Shown: in pieces, positions 20,520 to 21,878 of the stretch
Numbering within the stretch: position 1 is the stretch's first letter
How the letters are laid out: every line of letters begins with the position of its first letter
NCBI GenBank assembly: GCA_000969725.1
Contig: JXSR01S022529.1
DNA from: Ophiothrix spiculata
Lineage: Eukaryota > Echinodermata > Ophiuroidea > Amphilepidida > Ophiotrichidae
DNA: 21,878 nucleotides
Reading direction: 5' to 3' (one strand)
Translations under genes and position numbers: made by a program
Notes under the pieces: generated by a model
The model's input: only the letters and a program-made list of their open reading frames with translations
What the model was told of the DNA's origin: nothing
Databases searched by the model: none

Positions 20520-20799
20520 GAGGGGAGCGTGGCCGAGCGGTTAGAGCACTGGACTCCGGTGCAAGAAGTTGGATCGTCGTCGAGTGTTCGAGCTGCTCGT
20601 GCCAAACTCCTTGTGCCCTTGAGCAAGACACTTTACTCGAATGTGCTCCTCTTGGCTGGGGAAGTAACAGGTTCGTTGTGCAGTGGATTTAGCGACCCGC
20701 TCACAGCAATTTATATAACCTGGCCCAATCGCTATGAAAAGGAGATGGGCACCTCTGGATGCACTGAAAAGTGTCACCACCAAATTTACTTTTTTACTT
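20520..20799 (+). mobile_element. tRNA-derived SINE, family B, about 280 bp
   Basis: The head looks like a class II (Ser/Leu-type) tRNA: gggagcgtggccgagcggtt contains an excellent A-box (TGGCCGAGCGG), and a weaker B-box (gtgttcgagctgc) lies about 50 bases on. The body contains cttgagcaagacactttact, a phrase I recall from many invertebrate and fish repeats, then a segment to tgtcaccacc and a T-rich end. The 10-bp flanks (20510-20519, 20800-20809) match at 9 positions. It lies exactly between two copies of a different SINE. An open frame overlapping it (20529-20852) is an artefact of the repeat. Confidence 0.8.
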
Positions 20800-20809
20800 A
20801 TCGTGTAGT
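20800..20809 (+). repeat. Probable SINE target-site duplication, right
   Basis: atcgtgtagt, paired with 20510-20519. Confidence 0.55.
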
Positions 20810-20831
20810 ACATATGTTGCCAAGGCAGGCC

Positions 20832-20974
20832 ACGCTCGGTGGCTTGGCATAGATGGGCATTGGATCAGGATACCAGAGGTTAGGGGTTCAAATCTCAGGT
20901 GGAACAGGAATTTTGGTATGATGTATTCGGACTTCGGCAGTTTATAAGCGTGCAAGAGTTGGGGTTAACACACC
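20832..20974 (+). mobile_element. tRNA-derived SINE head, family A, copy 2
   Basis: Homologous to 20362-20506 at an offset of about 470 bases. It has a recognisable A-box region (ctcggtggcttggcatag) and a B-box-like ggggttcaaatctc, followed by the shared body (tggtatgatgtattcggact, aagcgtgcaagagtt). It lies directly after the family B SINE. Confidence 0.7.
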
Positions 20975-21878
20975 TGCATATCTACAATTCGTAATTGGTC
21001 CAACATGCGATCACGATATGCTTTTGATTTCTGGTTGCTGATTTGACAATAATGCATTATGACATATGCTATGGCAGACATGTCCTATCTTTTCAATTTT
21101 TTTGTCAAAGTTATCAGAATCGTCAGCCGGTCGGCCGGCTTTCATACATCAAACTTTGAAGTTCATTTTCAGCTTGAGTAGATATGCAATATATCACAGG
21201 GGTATATGAATGACAAGTTTCCTATTCACTATGTCGTTGGATTGTCCCTGGTCATTATCTGTTTCAATAGATTACTGAAATTTACACTTTTCACATCAGG
21301 CCCTTTTATTTACAAAATTGCTTATTTTTTTAAAATTGGTAAAATACAACAATAAATATTGATATTATTCATTAGTTGTTGTATTTTCCAACACTCGATA
21401 TATCACCATTATGAACAAAGCTGTGAAACCAATACATCATTTTATCACTTTCAGGACAAAGATACTTTTAATCTCGCGATCTTATCATAGATTTTAAGTA
21501 AAGAACAATATAAAAAAAATCACATATGGTACAAATCGTCATGTGAGTGCAAGAAAGTCGTATCTACAATAGCTGTCATATGTTATATTTGTTTATGATA
21601 TTGTTATTAGAATGTAAAAAGTCACACATTTCTCTCCCCCATGTGGCAGTACCTCTTGAAATGGTTCTTCAGGTTACGGTAGAACCATTTCTGACCCAAG
21701 ACTTTGACATTATACAATGTTTAATGCAAATTATGACATACGGCAGCTATTACAGATAGACTTTCTTGTACTCACACCAAATATGTGTAATTCTATTAGT
21801 ATTTCAGATAATGTTATCAATGGCCTTCATTCATTGTATCAAATTCAGTGGAGGTATTTTACTACAAATTCACAACCC
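20975..21878. other. Intron continuation, no exon seen
   Basis: AT-rich to the window end. It holds a 26-bp word (21043-21068) resembling one upstream of the SINE cluster (20301-20326). I could not find the next ADAMTS catalytic exon (expected to start like VA.IY.DPSIGN) here. Confidence 0.55.

Noticed and set aside
20521-20600. Possible functional Ser/Leu tRNA gene
   Set aside because: The A-box is excellent, but the anticodon arm, B-box and acceptor stem do not complete a cloverleaf, and a SINE body follows.
20529-20852. 107-codon open frame and its 90-codon antisense partner at 20541-20813
   Set aside because: Both lie within the tRNA-derived SINE; the apparent peptide is translated repeat.
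1-21878. Old virus copies or LTR-type elements
   Set aside because: No paired long terminal repeats, primer-binding site, or gag, pol or env-like motifs were recognised in any frame.

Overview
This is a gene-sparse, AT-rich, visibly CpG-poor stretch of animal genomic DNA. The only coding sequence I can support is two consecutive exons, on the plus strand at 17153-17264 and 18310-18505, of an ADAMTS-type secreted zinc metalloprotease. Together they encode the end of the propeptide, a furin-type RSKR cleavage site and the first strand and helix of the M12B (reprolysin) catalytic domain. From memory of the family the catalytic start looks most like the ADAMTS9/ADAMTS20 (GON-1) branch, but the member is not certain. 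GT-AG splicing, a tRNA-derived SINE with a 'cttgagcaagacactttactcg' type body and many short inverted-repeat elements suggest an invertebrate metazoan, most likely a deuterostome. The species cannot be fixed from this window.

Layout. Positions 1-17152 hold no exon I can recognise and are best read as intron (or intron plus upstream flank) of the ADAMTS gene. This part contains a 384-bp inverted-repeat MITE (1213-1596), a 198-bp hAT-like MITE (7104-7301), a 196-bp inverted-repeat element (13312-13507), and a 387-bp MITE with TA flanks (16621-17007) ending 145 bp before the first exon. It also holds three local direct duplications (4452-4587, 7994-8051, 12728-12985), a 37-bp sequence repeated identically 1.8 kb apart, and several short perfect hairpins. 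The two exons are separated by a 1045-bp intron. After the second exon the sequence is intron again to the window end. That part carries a 144-bp tandem duplication (19379-19666), a 252-bp MITE (19935-20186) and a nested SINE cluster (20362-20974).

How it fits together. The two exons join in frame (phase 2) and encode 102 residues plus a split codon at the left. Everything else looks like the ordinary repeat-rich interior of a long invertebrate gene. I found no ribosomal RNA, functional tRNA, CRISPR array, bacterial-type operon, or recognisable virus-like element. No new biological system is evident. The points most worth a second look are the MITE beside the splice acceptor, the SINE-in-SINE cluster, the young 129-bp duplication beside a coding-like stretch, and an unassigned minus-strand open frame at 2727-2972.
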